The notes under the pieces were generated by a model. It worked only from the letters and a program-made list of their open reading frames with translations, was not told where the DNA came from and made no database searches. From JAJEDW01 sp963555775 (GTDB taxonomy: Bacteria; Acidobacteriota; Terriglobia; 20CM-2-55-15), in NCBI GenBank assembly GCA_963555775.3, contig CAUVWY020000005.1, forward strand, positions 62,001 through 126,000: DNA of 64,000 nt, written 5' to 3'. The position numbers and the translations under genes are program-made. This document shows, piece by piece, positions 33,282 to 41,335 of the stretch (within the stretch, counting starts at the first letter, position 1; each line of letters begins with the position of its first letter).

Positions 33282-33746
33282 AGCAAAGTATCCCTTCCTT
33301 GCCTTCCAAAGGTTCTAACTTCGATGGAATGCGGATGAGGATCGGAGGCACAATGGGATTACCCACGAAAAACGCCGCAGTGTGTACCAATTTGGAGTTC
33401 CGGCATTTATTGCGACTTCGCCCCATGCGTGTGCATGAAAGAATCGACGGAAGGCCTCACGACCAAGGTTGACAAGGAGACCGGCAAAGTCATTGATCAA
33501 ACGGCGACCACTAGCTCGGTCGGGGACCGAGCTGCCAGGATATTCGCTGCGCACGCCCGCATCCCGGAGCCAGCTCGGGATAATAAACACACTTGGATGG
33601 GCCTTTAGCATCCTCCCGTCGGGTTTCCGATCATCACTGGGGCCGGGTTTTCAACGGGTCGCCGCACCGAGCTGGTACCAGGCACGCCCTGGCACCGGTA
33701 TTAGCTCGTGTTCAACCTGCATTCCCGCAAAATATTACGGTCGGTG
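33282..33746. other. Gene-free spacer with one perfect hairpin
   Basis: No convincing gene. At 33513-33533 AGCTCGGTC-GGG-GACCGAGCT makes a perfect 9-base stem with a 3-base loop. It is not followed by a T-run, so it is not a typical intrinsic terminator. Open frames here lack recognisable domains. Confidence 0.45.
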
Positions 33747-34430
33747 ATGCGCCGCAGAAGCCCGTACAAATACTTCCGCGAGAGGAAGTGGGCGGAATGT
33801 TTTCTGGACGGTTCAATTCTGTTTCGTTCGCTTGCGTATTTCCGCGACTATGAGGACGGAAACGTCAGGGAGGATCGAAACGAGGGAACGGCGGTATTCA
33901 GGCCGGCGGATGGCCTCATCACCAATAATGTCACTCGGGGAACAACATTTACTCTTCCGAACAGCGCATCCGAGTCAGCGGCGAAGCAAGAGGAAATATT
34001 TGTATTCTGCATGAGCAGATCACTGACCGACGAACTCCGCGAAACGTTTGAGGCATCCGTTGTCGCCGAGATCCTGGATATTCCGGCATTCTGCCGACGG
34101 GTTACAGAGACATTGCCGGTTAAGGCCACGTTTCCGGGACCGAACGGAAAGACGCGCATAGGTCATCGTGTCAAGTACTACGGCGAGACCGAAGGCAGCG
34201 CCCCACGTTGGGCACTACCTGACATGATCGCCACATCGAAACTCGATACCTACACTTGGCAGGATGAATTCCGGCTCGTCTTTACGCTGACCGACGCTTT
34301 TGCGTTCGAAAATGTTGACACCCGTCTCGTGCAGGGCAACCCGAGCGAGGCGGTAAATCCGTCGGAGCATCGGACCTTCCAAGTAAAGATCACGAATCTG
34401 CGGGAGATTTGCAGGCTTCATGAGTTTTGA
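33747..34430 (+). CDS. Conserved protein of unknown function in the defence island
   Basis: A soluble protein of about 227 residues; ATG 33747 is assumed, with a GTG at 33708 also possible. The start YKYFRERKWAECFLDGSILF, then RSLAYFRDYEDGN and RNEGT, recalls DUF2971-like proteins, which begin with a similar YKY/FxS pattern. That is a loose resemblance only. The middle holds EIFVFCMSRSLTDEL and the end QVKITNLREI. No catalytic motif or signal peptide is visible. It lies between Fic and HicB-like genes and has spacers on both sides, so it is probably a stand-alone unit. A defence role is a guess from context. Confidence 0.55.
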   Translation: MRRRSPYKYFRERKWAECFLDGSILFRSLAYFRDYEDGNVREDRNEGTAVFRPADGLITNNVTRGTTFTLPNSASESAAKQEEIFVFCMSRSLTDELRETFEASVVAEILDIPAFCRRVTETLPVKATFPGPNGKTRIGHRVKYYGETEGSAPRWALPDMIATSKLDTYTWQDEFRLVFTLTDAFAFENVDTRLVQGNPSEAVNPSEHRTFQVKITNLREICRLHEF

Positions 34431-34586
34431 ACCCCCTTTTTCGCCTAGGCGAAACTCGACCGCGGACCGAGGTGACGGTGGATTTCGATGACGCTTGAGG
34501 TGTACCTGTGCTCGAACTCCAGCGCGTCGGAGAAGTTTTTTCTGGGCCGATTATGATAGAAGTATCAGAAAGTAGGGGTATCGATT

Positions 34587-35096
34587 ATGGATTTCCAGAT
34601 TCGGGGCGTTTCTTTCTCCATCACACCGACCGCCGTGTTGAATGCAACGCAGAACGTTACGCCAAACCCGGCGGATGGCCGCAACAAGTACTTCGTCACG
34701 CTCCATAAGCGGCAGTTCCCGATCAAGCAGGTCATCCGGCTGGTCACCGGCTTGCCGTCCATTGGTTTCACGGCGCAGGACGCCCACAGAATTCTCTCGC
34801 GTTTGGGGTTTGACATCTCCGAGCGAGTCGCTCACCCGCCACGGCCTGGACGCAAGGAAGCCACAGCCCAGGGCGAGGAGGCGTTGAAGCTGCTAGTGGT
34901 TTTCGAGAGAGACGAGGATGGTTGGGAAGTGGCCAGCTGTCCGACGTTGCCGGGATGCCACAGTCAGGGACGGACAAGGCGGGAGGCACTCGACAACATC
35001 CGCGAGGCGATCCGTGGGTACGTGGCGAGCATGCGCGAGCACGAGGCTCCACCCCCTTCGTCGTCCGAGTTTCAGGTCGTTGAGGTGCGCGTTTAA
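34587..35096 (+). CDS. HicB-type antitoxin with an extra N-terminal domain
   Basis: A 169-residue protein. The C-terminal half (about 92-160) is a HicB antitoxin: LLVVFERDEDGWEVASCPTL, then GCHSQGRTRREALDNIREAI, the partial RNase-H fold that blocks HicA. The first 80 residues are not part of normal HicB. They form a compact domain with YFVTLHKRQFPIKQVI and TGLPSIGFTAQDAHRIL, a pattern I have seen on small conserved proteins of unknown role. HicB antitoxins normally have a DNA-binding domain at the C terminus. Here that end is short and Pro/Ser-rich, so the N-terminal domain may replace it. The HicA gene follows 3 bases after the stop. Confidence 0.75.
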   Translation: MDFQIRGVSFSITPTAVLNATQNVTPNPADGRNKYFVTLHKRQFPIKQVIRLVTGLPSIGFTAQDAHRILSRLGFDISERVAHPPRPGRKEATAQGEEALKLLVVFERDEDGWEVASCPTLPGCHSQGRTRREALDNIREAIRGYVASMREHEAPPPSSSEFQVVEVRV

Positions 35097-35099
35097 CGA

Positions 35100-35321
35100 G
35101 TGGCGCGACTACCGGTCATCTCGGGAGACGATTTCGTCGCCGCGGTTCGGCGCATCGGATTCTCGCTTGAACGCACGGAAGGCAGCCACATGATTCTGAT
35201 CCGACCGACCGGCCGAATGCTCTCGGTTCCCAGACACCGGGAGCTGGGCCGTGGTCTGCTGAGAGCGTTGATCCGCGACGCTGGTGTGACCCGAGAGGAG
35301 TTCGTGAAACTCCTCCGATGA
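35100..35321 (+). CDS. hicA: HicA family mRNA interferase toxin
   Basis: A 73-residue toxin with the double-stranded RNA-binding-like fold of HicA: SGDDFVAAVRRIGF, the catalytic histidine in EGSHMIL (His30), and SVPRHRELGRGLLRALIRDAG, which ends the fold. It should cleave mRNA unless bound by the HicB-type protein encoded immediately before it. Translation starts at GTG 35100. The toxin gene comes second, opposite to the usual hicA-hicB order but known in this family. A dispersed repeat begins 22 bases after its stop. Confidence 0.85.
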   Translation: MARLPVISGDDFVAAVRRIGFSLERTEGSHMILIRPTGRMLSVPRHRELGRGLLRALIRDAGVTREEFVKLLR

Positions 35322-35342
35322 TTAAAAATGCATTCTTGACCC

Positions 35343-35406
35343 GAAACTCAACCGTAAGTCGTTGAAATTATTGAATTGACACTGGAGCCGTCGGTGGTTG
35401 AGTTTC
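35343..35406. repeat. Short dispersed repeat with inverted ends, copy 3
   Basis: GAAACTCAACC at 35343 and GGTTGAGTTTC ending at 35406 match the ends of the element at 230-315 exactly, and the left inner part AAGTCGTTGA is similar. This 64-base copy lies between hicA and the truncated nuclease-like gene, and the coding similarity of that gene begins 30 bases to its right. The element may mark the deletion that removed the gene's front. Confidence 0.7.
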
Positions 35407-35435
35407 ACTCTTGTCGGCACTGCGAGATTCGATAA

Positions 35436-36017
35436 GCAACCAAAACGCTCGCCAATGAAGACCCGGCCAACGCAGCGGACCTCGCCGCGCTCCTGGTGGA
35501 TGAGCTCGAGGATTTGTCGAAAAGAATCCGTGACGACAGCACGTCGGACTGGCACCAGCACTGGAATGTCAATAGCAGCAACCGAGCTACGAATCCGAAG
35601 CCGGAGAACGCCTGCCGAGATGCCCTGTTGTCCGATCTTCGAAACCGCATTGACCGTTTCGGGATCGACGCCCAACCCGAGGGGACCTATGCTGCCGACA
35701 AGAGTGCAGACATCCGCGCCAGCTTCGGTGGATTCAATGTCCCGATCGAGATCAAGCGAAGCTGCCATCGCGACCTCGGGAGCGCCATCAAAGTCCAATT
35801 GATTGCCAAGTACACGAAAGATCCTGGGACAAACGGATACGGAATCTTCGTGGTGTTCTGGTTCGGTGACACGAAAAGATGCCGTCCAACACAACGCTCC
35901 CGCTGGACTCCGCCGAATGCCGCGGCGCTCAAGCTGAAGATCACGGAGACGCTCTCCGAGCAGGAACGGCAAATGATTTCAGTGTGCGTGATTGACGTCT
36001 CAAAACCGGCGGAATGA
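35436..36017 (+). pseudogene. C-terminal remnant of a large protein with nuclease-like domain
   Basis: The frame is open from a stop at 35433 to TGA/36017; the first usable start is GTG 35496. The sequence before that (ANEDPANAADLAALL) already looks like real protein. The visible part has KSADIRASFGGFNVPIEIKRS near its middle. An Asp followed about twelve residues later by E-I-K is a plausible PD-(D/E)xK nuclease core. IAKYTKDPGTNGYGIFVVFWFG supports the following strand. I recall this ending on much longer bacterial proteins, so the gene seems to have lost its N-terminal portion, perhaps where the repeat at 35343-35406 now stands. Confidence 0.55.
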
Positions 36018-36047
36018 GGGTAACCAAGAGCTAACCAGTTCTTACCC

Positions 36048-36155
36048 ATGGTCGACTGGTTCAACACCCGGCGGCTGCTCGAACCGATTTGCTGCGTGCC
36101 GTTGGCGGAGTACGAGGCGCGTTACTATCAGCAGGCCGCCCCGGCCTTGGGTTAA
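36048..36155 (+). pseudogene. IS3 family transposase, C-terminal scrap
   Basis: The 35-codon frame reads MVDWFNTRRLLEPICC, then PLAEYEARYYQQ, ending in TAA at 36153. This is the end of an IS3-type OrfB integrase, where WFN-x-R-R-L and the P-x-E-Y/F-E-x-x-Y segment are constant. Nothing else of the element remains on either side. It shows that an insertion sequence once lay between the nuclease-like remnant and the SLOG gene. Confidence 0.75.
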
Positions 36156-36194
36156 CGAATTCGCGGTCCCAAGAACTCGGCGCGGTTCGGGAGC

Positions 36195-36734
36195 TTATGT
36201 CGCCGACTGGCGCCGTAGCACGTGGTCGAGTTTCAGATCCCGCTCAAACCGATCCACCGTCTCTCTGGTGCACTGGCCCAGGAGCCCGATAACGTCCTCG
36301 GTGGACTTGACATTCTGGAAGGCCTCCGTCGGGGTGAGGTATACGACCACCGGCTTGTCCTGGCGGAACATGTTAATGACGCTGTTGAACGTCCCCTTGC
36401 TCTTGCCGTCCCACAACATAAGGCCGTAGGCGGCCTCATCGACCATCACCTGATCCTTCGTCGCGTAGTACGCAAAGCCCCGCGCGCCTGGCGGCGCAGC
36501 CACCTCCCGTGTGGGCCAGTTCGCCACGTTGTTCCGGCAGTTCTCGGCCATGCAGTAGACGACAACATGGCTGTACCTCTTGTTTGCGAGATACCGCTGG
36601 ACTGCCTTGTCCACGCCGTTCGCGTCGCCGACCAGTATCGTGAAACCCTTGTCGATCATGGTGTCAATCCGACGCTTGACGTCGGTGGTGAGACGCGACA
36701 CGTGGCGAGAGCCGGCGATGAACACCTTGGTCAT
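36195..36734 (-). CDS. SLOG-domain protein (YspA/cpYpsA-like)
   Basis: A 179-residue protein with a Rossmann-like SLOG fold. The start KVFIAGSRHVSRL is followed by GFTILVGDANGVDKAVQRYL at about 29-48, the glycine/acid pattern that binds nucleotides or nucleotide-derived signals, and later by YGLMLWDGKSKGT and KPVVVYLTP. SLOG proteins act as ligand sensors or nucleosidases in conflict systems and in nucleotide metabolism. The start codon overlaps the stop of the phosphoribosyltransferase gene (ATGA), so the two are one operon. The absence of a long tail suggests a single-domain enzyme or sensor. Confidence 0.72.
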   Translation of the reverse strand: MTKVFIAGSRHVSRLTTDVKRRIDTMIDKGFTILVGDANGVDKAVQRYLANKRYSHVVVYCMAENCRNNVANWPTREVAAPPGARGFAYYATKDQVMVDEAAYGLMLWDGKSKGTFNSVINMFRQDKPVVVYLTPTEAFQNVKSTEDVIGLLGQCTRETVDRFERDLKLDHVLRRQSAT

Positions 36735-37276
36735 ATTCGCGTCCGTGTCTTCGTCATGGCGAGCATGAATACCGTTGCGGCACCACCGGCGATGAGATTC
36801 TGCGCCACAACAGTAGCAGTTGCACCCGAACGATACAGGTCATCGACCAGCAAGATGCGCTTGCCGCGTGCGATTTCGTCGTTGACCTGAAATACGCCGT
36901 CGAGCAACTTGAAACGCCCCTGATAGTCGAATACGTTCTTCAGTTCCGGTGTGTTCTTGGTCTTGCCGATGACGCTAGTGTCCACGGGTGTCTCCAAGCG
37001 AACCCCAATGGCCAGAGCGATTTCGGCTACGGGCTGAAACGCCGTCCGCTTGCGGGACGGCGGCATCGGCACGATCGGTTCGACGCCAGGACGCTATCTG
37101 CCCAAGAATTGTACCGCCGTGTCAGCGATCGGATCGAGGGTGTTCTTGTCGTCCCGGTTCTTCAGACGGAACACGAGTTCGCCCAACTCGCTACTGAGAG
37201 TGTGCTGTCGCTCGAGCACGTAGCCGTCGTGCCAAGGGCCGGATATCCTGATCGGATCAATCTTCACAACGGGCAT
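36731..37276 (-). pseudogene. ComF-like phosphoribosyltransferase with internal amber codon
   Basis: From ATG 37276 the frame encodes KIDPIRISGPWHDGYVL and on to QFLGR, then TAG at 37094-37096. It continues in the same frame as RPGVEPIVPMPPSRKRT, to the PRPP-binding loop ILLVDDLYRSGATA and the end at 36731. The part before the stop is the expected N-terminal lid, and only one codon interrupts a normal type I PRTase. A TGG to TAG change would explain it. Alternatives are readthrough, restart at ATG 37072, or a sequencing error. The SLOG gene overlaps its 3' end. Confidence 0.68.
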
Positions 37277-37386
37277 GCGACCCGTATTATAGCCTGTCTG
37301 CAGCCCGCCCACGGCGTAGGAGCCTGTCCCCGTAATCCCATTTCGGCTGGACCCAACCCGGCCAGGGAATGAGAGAGAGTTGGGAC

Positions 37387-38031
37387 ATGGCCAAGAAATT
37401 TCGAGAATGGGACGTGGATCAAAGTGTGCTGTTTTCGCCGAATGTGATGGATCTGGCGCAGATGGAGCACGTGGCGTTGGATGGAACGAAGATGCGTACC
37501 AATGCGTCGCGGCACAAGGCGATGAGCTGCGGCCGGATGAAGAAGGCCGAGACCGAGATCGCGCGGCAAGTCGACCAGTGGCTGGAGGAGGCTGAAGAGA
37601 TCGATCGATTGGAAGACGAGCAATATGGCGCCGACCGGCGGGGCGATGAGTTGCCGGACTGGGTCGCCGACAAACAGAAGCGATTGGAGAAGATCCGGCA
37701 GGCTAAAGCGGAACTGGAAGCCGAAGCCGGGGCCGAAGATGAGCAGAAAACACCCCCGAAATACCGTGGGGGAAGGAAACCGAAAACGCCGCCGGATAAG
37801 GCGCAGAAGAACTTCACCGATCCAGAGACCGGTCAACGCTATACGGTCAAGCGCTACAAGAGCCAAAAGGCGAAGGAGGGCGACTTCTGGCGTCACGAGA
37901 AGATCGCCCTCGAGCCTGTCAACCCCGACTTCGAGCCGATCGTGCTCACCGGCGCACCCGAACGAGAGTTCCAAGTAATCGCAGATCCGGTTGCGGTTCT
38001 GGAACGCAAGGCTTCGTTCGGCGGAGACTGA
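37387..38031 (+). pseudogene. IS1182 transposase remnant joined to the tail of another protein
   Basis: The 214-codon frame has three layers. Residues 1-18 (MAKKFREWDVDQ) are the start of an IS1182 family transposase. Residues about 24-155 are a mid-part of the same transposase (VALDGTKMRTNASRHKAMS, YGADRRGDELPD), with an internal deletion between. From about residue 150 the sequence changes to GQRYTVKRYKSQKAKE, then PVNPDFEPIVLTG, an ending I associate with S24/LexA-like peptidase-fold proteins. That tail stops 7 bases before the OLD nuclease gene, so it probably belonged to a regulator of that operon which was replaced by the transposon. Confidence 0.6.
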
Positions 38032-38038
38032 CTTTCCG

Positions 38039-39709
38039 ATGAAGCTGCTCGCCCTCTCCATCCGCGGCTTCCGCGGCGTTCGGCAGGCCGACTTGCGTTT
38101 CGGCCAGCACGATGTACTGGTGGGTCCCAACGGCGTGGGCAAGAGCACGATCATCGACGCGCTTTCGCTCGTTTTCGGCCGCACCCGTCTCGTGCGTGAC
38201 CTTACGGAGCACGACTTCTACGGCAGCCGTCCTGAAGCGACGAGCCGAATCCTAATAGTCGCCACCTTGGCGGGATTCGATGGTAACGACCCGGAGCGCA
38301 ACGACACCTGGTTTCGCGAGGGACGAGCAGTTCCCAAATGGTGGAACTCTTCGACAGGCCAGATCGAGCCCGAGCCTGACTATCATGCCGAAACCCTGTG
38401 CGCGCAGGTTGCCTTTGCGGCGCGGTTCGATCTCCAGGAACTGGTGGTCGAATCGATTCGCTACTTCCACGATGATGATGAGGTTGAAGATCCATTCCTG
38501 GACGATGCTGTCCAGCCCATTCCGACGCGGCTCTTCGACGATATCGGCTACTATGTCCTGCCGGCGCGCCGTACCTGGGAAGCAGCAACATCCTTCGCCT
38601 CGGAGTTGTTCCGCAAGGCGGTTGCGACCGTGGGCGGCATCCCCGCACAGACCATCCTCCAAGAGCGCGACCGCCTGCGTTCGCCCGCTGCACCACTGGA
38701 GGGAACGGCCGGCCTCTCGCCATTGGTGGAGCGCATCAACCGGCAGTTGGCGGAGCTATTTCCCGTCGCACCCCGTTTTCAGCTAAGGCTCACGGCGACG
38801 GACTCCGAATCCCTGCTTCGCGCGCTCGTTCCGCACTACGCTGGCAGCGACGGTGTTCCACTCCCGGTGGGGCGGCATGGGATGGGTTTGCTCTCGCTTC
38901 AGACCTTCATTCTTCTGCTCGAACTCGGACGAGAGCGGGTGCGCATCGGCAAGCCGTTTCTGTTCGCGATGGAGGAGCCCGAGTTGCATATCCCGCCAGG
39001 AATGCAACGCCGGTTAATCTCACAAGCCGTTACGGTCGCCGAGCAGACGATCTGCACCACCCACTCGCCTCGCGTCGCCGCCTACTACCCCGCGACCTCG
39101 GTTCAGATCCTCGATCGCAACCCGGCGCGTCTCGTAGCGACCCCCGTGTTGCCAGCGCCCTTGGACGGGAGCGCGACCAACGCGCGACGCAAGCTCTTTC
39201 AGGATGATCGCGCGCGGCTCGTCGAGGCGCTGATGCACCACAGAGTGCTCATCCCCGAAGGACGTAGCGAGTACGAGTGGTTTCGGCTGTTGAGCGATGT
39301 GCTCGAGACGGGTGAAGGCGCACTCGACCCCGCCGATGCCGAGGCTCCCGCCTTCGGCACCGTGATTGGCGTGATACCGACCCACGATGGAGCAGTGGCA
39401 GAAGTCTACGATGCTCTGCGGACGCTACGGGGTGGATTGGTTCCTCTCGTGGACGGGGATGACGCCGGAGCCCAGAAGATCGACCAAGTCCACAGTTCCG
39501 ACCGGATGCCGGAAGTCATCCTGAGATGGCGCGACGGCTGGACGATGGAGGACGCGATCGGCTGGATCCTTAAGGGGGACGAGGCCGCCGCGCGTGCCGA
39601 ACTGCACGGCCGAATTGACCGTGAATTCGAGTCCATCGACGATCTGGTTGGTCTGTTCAAGGTCAACGCCGGTCGCGGCCGCTTGAAGACCGACTACCTC
39701 GCCTATTAG
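38039..39709 (+). CDS. OLD family ATPase-TOPRIM nuclease (GajA-like)
   Basis: A 556-residue OLD-type protein. Its ABC-like ATPase has Walker A GPNGVGKST (residues 29-37), the motif HGMGLLSLQ near 278, and Walker B FAMEEPELH near 310. Then comes a TOPRIM nuclease domain with the glutamate in VLIPEGRSEYEWF near 405 and the D-x-D in PLVDGDDAG near 471. Such proteins cut DNA in an ATP-controlled way. In Gabija, the pair with a UvrD-like helicase restricts phages. The helicase here begins 164 bases downstream. ATG 38039 is preferred because ATPase homologues start this way (KLLALSIRGFRG). All key residues are present. Confidence 0.85.
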   Translation: MKLLALSIRGFRGVRQADLRFGQHDVLVGPNGVGKSTIIDALSLVFGRTRLVRDLTEHDFYGSRPEATSRILIVATLAGFDGNDPERNDTWFREGRAVPKWWNSSTGQIEPEPDYHAETLCAQVAFAARFDLQELVVESIRYFHDDDEVEDPFLDDAVQPIPTRLFDDIGYYVLPARRTWEAATSFASELFRKAVATVGGIPAQTILQERDRLRSPAAPLEGTAGLSPLVERINRQLAELFPVAPRFQLRLTATDSESLLRALVPHYAGSDGVPLPVGRHGMGLLSLQTFILLLELGRERVRIGKPFLFAMEEPELHIPPGMQRRLISQAVTVAEQTICTTHSPRVAAYYPATSVQILDRNPARLVATPVLPAPLDGSATNARRKLFQDDRARLVEALMHHRVLIPEGRSEYEWFRLLSDVLETGEGALDPADAEAPAFGTVIGVIPTHDGAVAEVYDALRTLRGGLVPLVDGDDAGAQKIDQVHSSDRMPEVILRWRDGWTMEDAIGWILKGDEAAARAELHGRIDREFESIDDLVGLFKVNAGRGRLKTDYLAY

Positions 39710-39873
39710 GAAGTGGCCTCGGTCATCGGTAGTCTTCCCGGCTGCCGGACTCGCGCCACAGTTCTGCTCAAGGCCGTCACCCTTGCCACGGTAGGAAGAG
39801 CGGAAGGTTGTGACTCTATCCGAAGGGACGATGAGCGCACCACGGTGGAGTCTGCCGTGTTCCGTCTCGAGCC

Positions 39874-41157
39874 ATGAGCCTCTACTTCATCGAGGGTCCC
39901 GCCGGGACCGGCAAGACGACGCAGTTGTTTCAGGAACTCGAGCGTGTGCTGGAGGCGTGCCCGCTGGAGGAGCACCAGCAGGTTCTCGCATTGACCAAGA
40001 TGCACGGATCGAGGCGGCGCATGGACGGTCGACTTCGAGCTATTTCAGGTCTTCGAGGGCGGTACCGCTGCTGCACCGCCGATAGCTTTGCATGGAGCAT
40101 CGCGCGGCGCTGGCGAACACTTGCTCGCACAAAGTCGGCATCGGAGCTGGTCGAGGACGACTACGAACAGGTCTGTTCGCTCGCTGGCGATCTGCTGGCC
40201 GAGGCGGCCGTCTCGCATTGGGTTGTCCGCGTATTCCCGATCGTTGTTGTCGACGAGTTCCAGGATAGCAAGCGTGGGCAACTGGCGATGATTTCCTCGC
40301 TTTCCAGCTTGACGGCCTGCATCGTAGCGGCCGATGACTTTCAGGATCTGGAAGACACCGAGGCGAATCCGGCAGTCGCGTGGGCGCGGAGCAACGGCGA
40401 GAGCAAGAGTCTGAGTGACATTCATCGGACCTCAGCCTCAGGTCTCCTAAAAGCGGGTCGAGCCGTTCGGGCAGGACGCAAGGTTCCTGATAAGGGGGAT
40501 GGCTTCACCGTGCTGGGCGCACGGAATCACAACGTCGGGGCCAGCTTCGTTTCCAAGAACCTGTTGTGGTGGAGTAGCTGCGCCGATGTCGCGGTTCTAA
40601 CTCCAGTTCGACCTCCCCGCTCGGCGTTTGTGCGCGATCTCGTCGCCCGAGTGGAGGACAAGCCGATTAGCGACCCTCCGGTGGGGCCGCACCTTGTACC
40701 GTGGGAGGAGTCGCACGAAGAGGAGTGCGACAGGTTCATTGAAGGACTTGAGCTGCCCGACAATCCCAATGCTGAGGTCTGCTGTGATGTGCTCTCGTTC
40801 GGTGATGTCGGTGGGCCATGGCAGGGACTTCGCCATTGGATCGAGCGGCAGACGCGTGTCGCCGGAAGGACGAAGTTCACAGCTGAAGAGATCCGTTGCG
40901 AGGCGCGGCGTATCCATCAAAGGTCCAGAGCGTATCGCCGGGTGAGGGGCGGCGGCGTTCGGGCGATGACGATCCATCAGGCGAAGAACCGCGAGTTCCA
41001 CTCGGTCATCCTCCTATGGCCCTACGAAGTTGCTGGCACCATCGAGCGCCAGCGACGCCTGCTGTACAACGCGATTACCAGAGCAAAACACCGCGTCCTT
41101 GTTGTGGTCCAGAATCCCAACCGATTGCACCAGCCACCCTTTGTAGTCAGGAGTTGA
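39874..41157 (+). CDS. UvrD-like superfamily 1 helicase (GajB-like)
   Basis: A 427-residue SF1 helicase with Walker A GPAGTGKTT (residues 8-16), motif Ia-like LALTKMHGS, Walker B VVDEFQDSK near 126, motif III ADDFQDLED, motif V IHQAKNREFHSVILLW near 365, and motif VI LYNAITRAKHRVLVVV near 398. It is shorter than UvrD/Rep (about 700 residues) and near the size of GajB helicases. It follows the OLD nuclease gene on the same strand, supporting a joint anti-phage or DNA-processing role. The next gene starts 4 bases after its stop, so a third component once belonged to this operon. Confidence 0.82.
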   Translation: MSLYFIEGPAGTGKTTQLFQELERVLEACPLEEHQQVLALTKMHGSRRRMDGRLRAISGLRGRYRCCTADSFAWSIARRWRTLARTKSASELVEDDYEQVCSLAGDLLAEAAVSHWVVRVFPIVVVDEFQDSKRGQLAMISSLSSLTACIVAADDFQDLEDTEANPAVAWARSNGESKSLSDIHRTSASGLLKAGRAVRAGRKVPDKGDGFTVLGARNHNVGASFVSKNLLWWSSCADVAVLTPVRPPRSAFVRDLVARVEDKPISDPPVGPHLVPWEESHEEECDRFIEGLELPDNPNAEVCCDVLSFGDVGGPWQGLRHWIERQTRVAGRTKFTAEEIRCEARRIHQRSRAYRRVRGGGVRAMTIHQAKNREFHSVILLWPYEVAGTIERQRRLLYNAITRAKHRVLVVVQNPNRLHQPPFVVRS

Positions 41158-41161
41158 GTAC

Positions 41162-41335
41162 ATGATCCCCGGCGCCCGCCGCTTGCCGCCCCACTTGGGG
41201 GAGCGCGTCTCGTTCATGGCGCCCTTCGCGCTCACGCGCACGATGACGCACCCGTACTTGGAGTTCGACCCCGAGACCCACGGCCAATTCGCGCCTACCC
41301 GCTTCGTGCAGCCGCCGTACTCCGCTGCCATCCTC
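41162..41335 (+). pseudogene. Truncated third gene of the OLD/helicase operon
   Basis: An ATG four bases after the helicase stop opens MIPGARRLPPHL, then GERVSFMAPFALTRTMTHPY, then ETHGQFAPTRFVQPPYSAA. It then runs, at about 41322-41335, into the reverse complement of the AbiEii gene and stops by chance at 41482. The FMAPF..HPY..THG.F.PT.F..P.YSAA pattern recurs, to my memory, in long proteins encoded after such nuclease-helicase pairs. The visible part seems to be N-terminal residues joined across an internal deletion. The gene is dead or a short fragment. Confidence 0.5.

Noticed and set aside
33513..33533. Perfect hairpin as an intrinsic terminator
   Set aside because: No T-run follows the stem on either strand, and it is 230 bases from the end of the Fic gene.
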